Part shown: one piece after another, positions 62,816 through 64,000 of the stretch
Numbering within the stretch: position 1 is the stretch's first letter
Layout: each line of letters begins with the position of its first letter
DNA from: Aplectana chamaeleonis
Taxonomy: Eukaryota; Nematoda; Chromadorea; Rhabditida; Cosmocercidae
Reading direction: 5' to 3'
Assembly: GCA_029168955.1 (NCBI GenBank)
Contig: JAPDOI010000379.1
Location: 186,001 to 250,000 of the forward strand
DNA: 64,000 nucleotides
Made by a program: the position numbers and the translations under genes
The notes under the pieces: generated by a model
Told to the model about the DNA's origin: nothing
Seen by the model: the letters and a program-made list of their open reading frames with translations, nothing else
Database searches by the model: none

Positions 62816-63160
62816 AGCATCCAACATAATCGCACACATATGTATATACACATTTTGAGAAAAATTCAAACTTTTTTAAACAGCTCAAAAATTGTCTGTA
62901 CGCTTACCGTTTCGCAAAACTTAAAATGTTCATAATTTCTAGGAACCAGAAGTTCAGAACGGGATAGTATGCAGTTCCACTATGGAGCCCACTAACAATT
63001 CGTTCTCGCAGATGCGTTCAACGCTCTAATCAGCGTGGCCAGAGGTAAATCCAATGTTGAAAAAAACGGTGCCCTTCGCTTCCAACATCAGTGGGTTTCC
63101 GTACTCAATATTCCTTAGCTACAACTCTTATCGACAAGTAGATTGCGATGCCAGGTTGAG
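62816..63160. other. AT-rich DNA, nothing recognised
   Basis: No gene or repeat identified. Confidence 0.4.
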
Positions 63161-63831
63161 CACCCTACTCGGACAGTCGGGGCTTAGTACGTCGGCACAA
63201 TACCGTTAGTACGCCAGGGCAAACCTGGCATACTAACGCTCGTTGTGTGCAGGAGCTGCTGGTTGCGGCAGCATATCCTGCCAACGTATGCTGGCGTACT
63301 AACGCTCATTATCGACAGAATTTGGACTGCCACCCCCACCCCTACCGGTGTTGGATATGAATCGCGTCACGGCCAGCAGCAAGGAGAACATCCTCGCCGC
63401 AGTCCGCAACCAGGAGGCTTCCCTCGTGATGGGCGATGGGGATGATCCCCTCAGCGTTCCAAAAATTAACTGCCGAACAGTGACACAAAGTCACCTCCTC
63501 GGACTGGCCTCAAACGGCCAACTGCCCCTTAAGCGAGGCTGGCCGCCTTATATACCCGCGGCCGTTGTACGAGAGGATGCTGCAAATGTTCACTCGTGTT
63601 GGACAAATCAATGGAAGAGTGTCAGCAGACACTAGGAGAGTGGTTGGCAATAGCACGCGTGCCACGATAAACAAAGCGTTAGTACGCCAGCACAAGCAAC
63701 AGGAGCTCCTGGTCGTTGCCAGCATATCCTGTTGTTACCAGCAGCTACAGCATAGGTGCTGCCGATCCCTTTGTGCCGGCGTACTAACGGTATTGTGCCG
63801 ACGTACTAAGCCCCGACTGTCCGAGTAGGTG
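63161..63831. mobile_element. Fold-back element with GTTAGTACGCCA repeats
   Basis: Left CTACTCGGACAGTCGGGGCT then TAGTACGTCGGCACAATACC; right complementary to 63831. The words GTTAGTACGCCAG and CTGGCGTACTAACG occur six or more times inside, so there are secondary hairpins at 63205-63310 and 63675-63790. The middle (63310-63660) is unrelated unique DNA. Confidence 0.85.
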
Positions 63832-64000
63832 TAAGGCCTCGGTCATAGTTGGCCGATCGCCATAGACAGTCGATAATCATGGAAGACATGATTGAGGTGG
63901 GGTGGAGAAAACACCCGATGTGGCTGACCGGACCGATGTTCGCATGATATAAAGTAAGAAATGAGTGATATCCAATTCGCGGCAATTTCTCGCTTATTTC
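63831..64000. mobile_element. TIR element, TAAGGCCTCGGTCATAGTTGG family, left end only
   Basis: Begins GTAAGGCCTCGGTCATAGTTGG directly after the fold-back element; runs off the window. The last 22 bases are another TATTTCGCGGC-like run. Confidence 0.6.

Noticed and set aside
62402..62869. 155-residue minus frame
   Set aside because: Runs through nested fold-back arms, with matching frames on the other strand.

Overview
This is a eukaryotic genomic window, most likely from a nematode and plausibly a repeat-rich strongylid or hookworm-like species (inference). The evidence is very short introns (50 to 80 bp) next to repeat-filled introns of several kb, TTTTCAG-type 3' splice sites, short 5' leaders beginning right after an AG (as expected for spliced-leader trans-splicing), and a secreted C-type lectin of the kind expanded in nematodes. 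No bacterial operons, rRNA or CRISPR are present. Nearly all long open frames outside the genes below are repeat artefacts.

Four host genes can be pieced together exon by exon. (1) The 3' part of a multi-pass membrane protein gene on + (exons 48-125, 183-261, 7269-7372). (2) A divergent paralogue on + (38615-45571) whose homologous internal exons have exactly the same lengths (78 and 79 nt) and intron phases. Its N-terminal CCGC motif recalls LAPTM4-like/DUF7027 four-helix proteins. (3) A secreted C-type lectin on - (27723 down to 25298), apparently cut short before the last disulfide cysteines. (4) The C-terminal kelch repeats of a KLHL-type protein on - (60790 down to 57553). Three further single exons are suggested with low confidence (22074-22210, 30686-30766, 47966-48138), plus a possible antisense coiled-coil exon at 39505-39609.

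The rest is mobile and repeated DNA. Two Penelope-like elements (PLEs) are present. A minus-strand, 5'-truncated copy lies at 1894-3989. A nearly complete plus-strand copy lies at 48186-52053, with a reverse transcriptase plus GIY-YIG endonuclease frame and pseudo-LTRs in direct and head-to-head inverted arrangement. The pseudo-LTRs carry hammerhead ribozyme motifs. Both PLEs sit inside smaller inverted-repeat elements and are flanked by target duplications of 15 and 12 bp. Other content: an 8.1 kb satellite of about 112 bp units (13.5-21.65 kb), a (CA)n tract, a decayed RTE-like LINE, a decayed mariner, at least eight families of MITE or fold-back elements (several nested), clusters of a TATTTCGCGGC motif, and several minisatellites.

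Region by region: 0-7.4 kb is the 3' end of gene 1, with its 7 kb intron stuffed by a fold-back element, a PLE, a MITE, a LINE and the CA tract. 7.5-12.3 kb is GC-rich inverted-repeat DNA. 13.5-21.65 kb is the satellite. 22-28 kb holds minisatellite, lectin and sparse DNA. 28.8-38.6 kb is fold-back elements. 38.6-45.6 kb is gene 2. 45.9-48.1 kb is hairpin elements. 48.1-54.5 kb is the nested MITE/PLE complex. 55.8-57.3 kb is the mariner. 57.5-60.8 kb is the kelch gene. 61.8-64 kb is more fold-back elements. The host genes look functionally unrelated apart from the paralogous pair.
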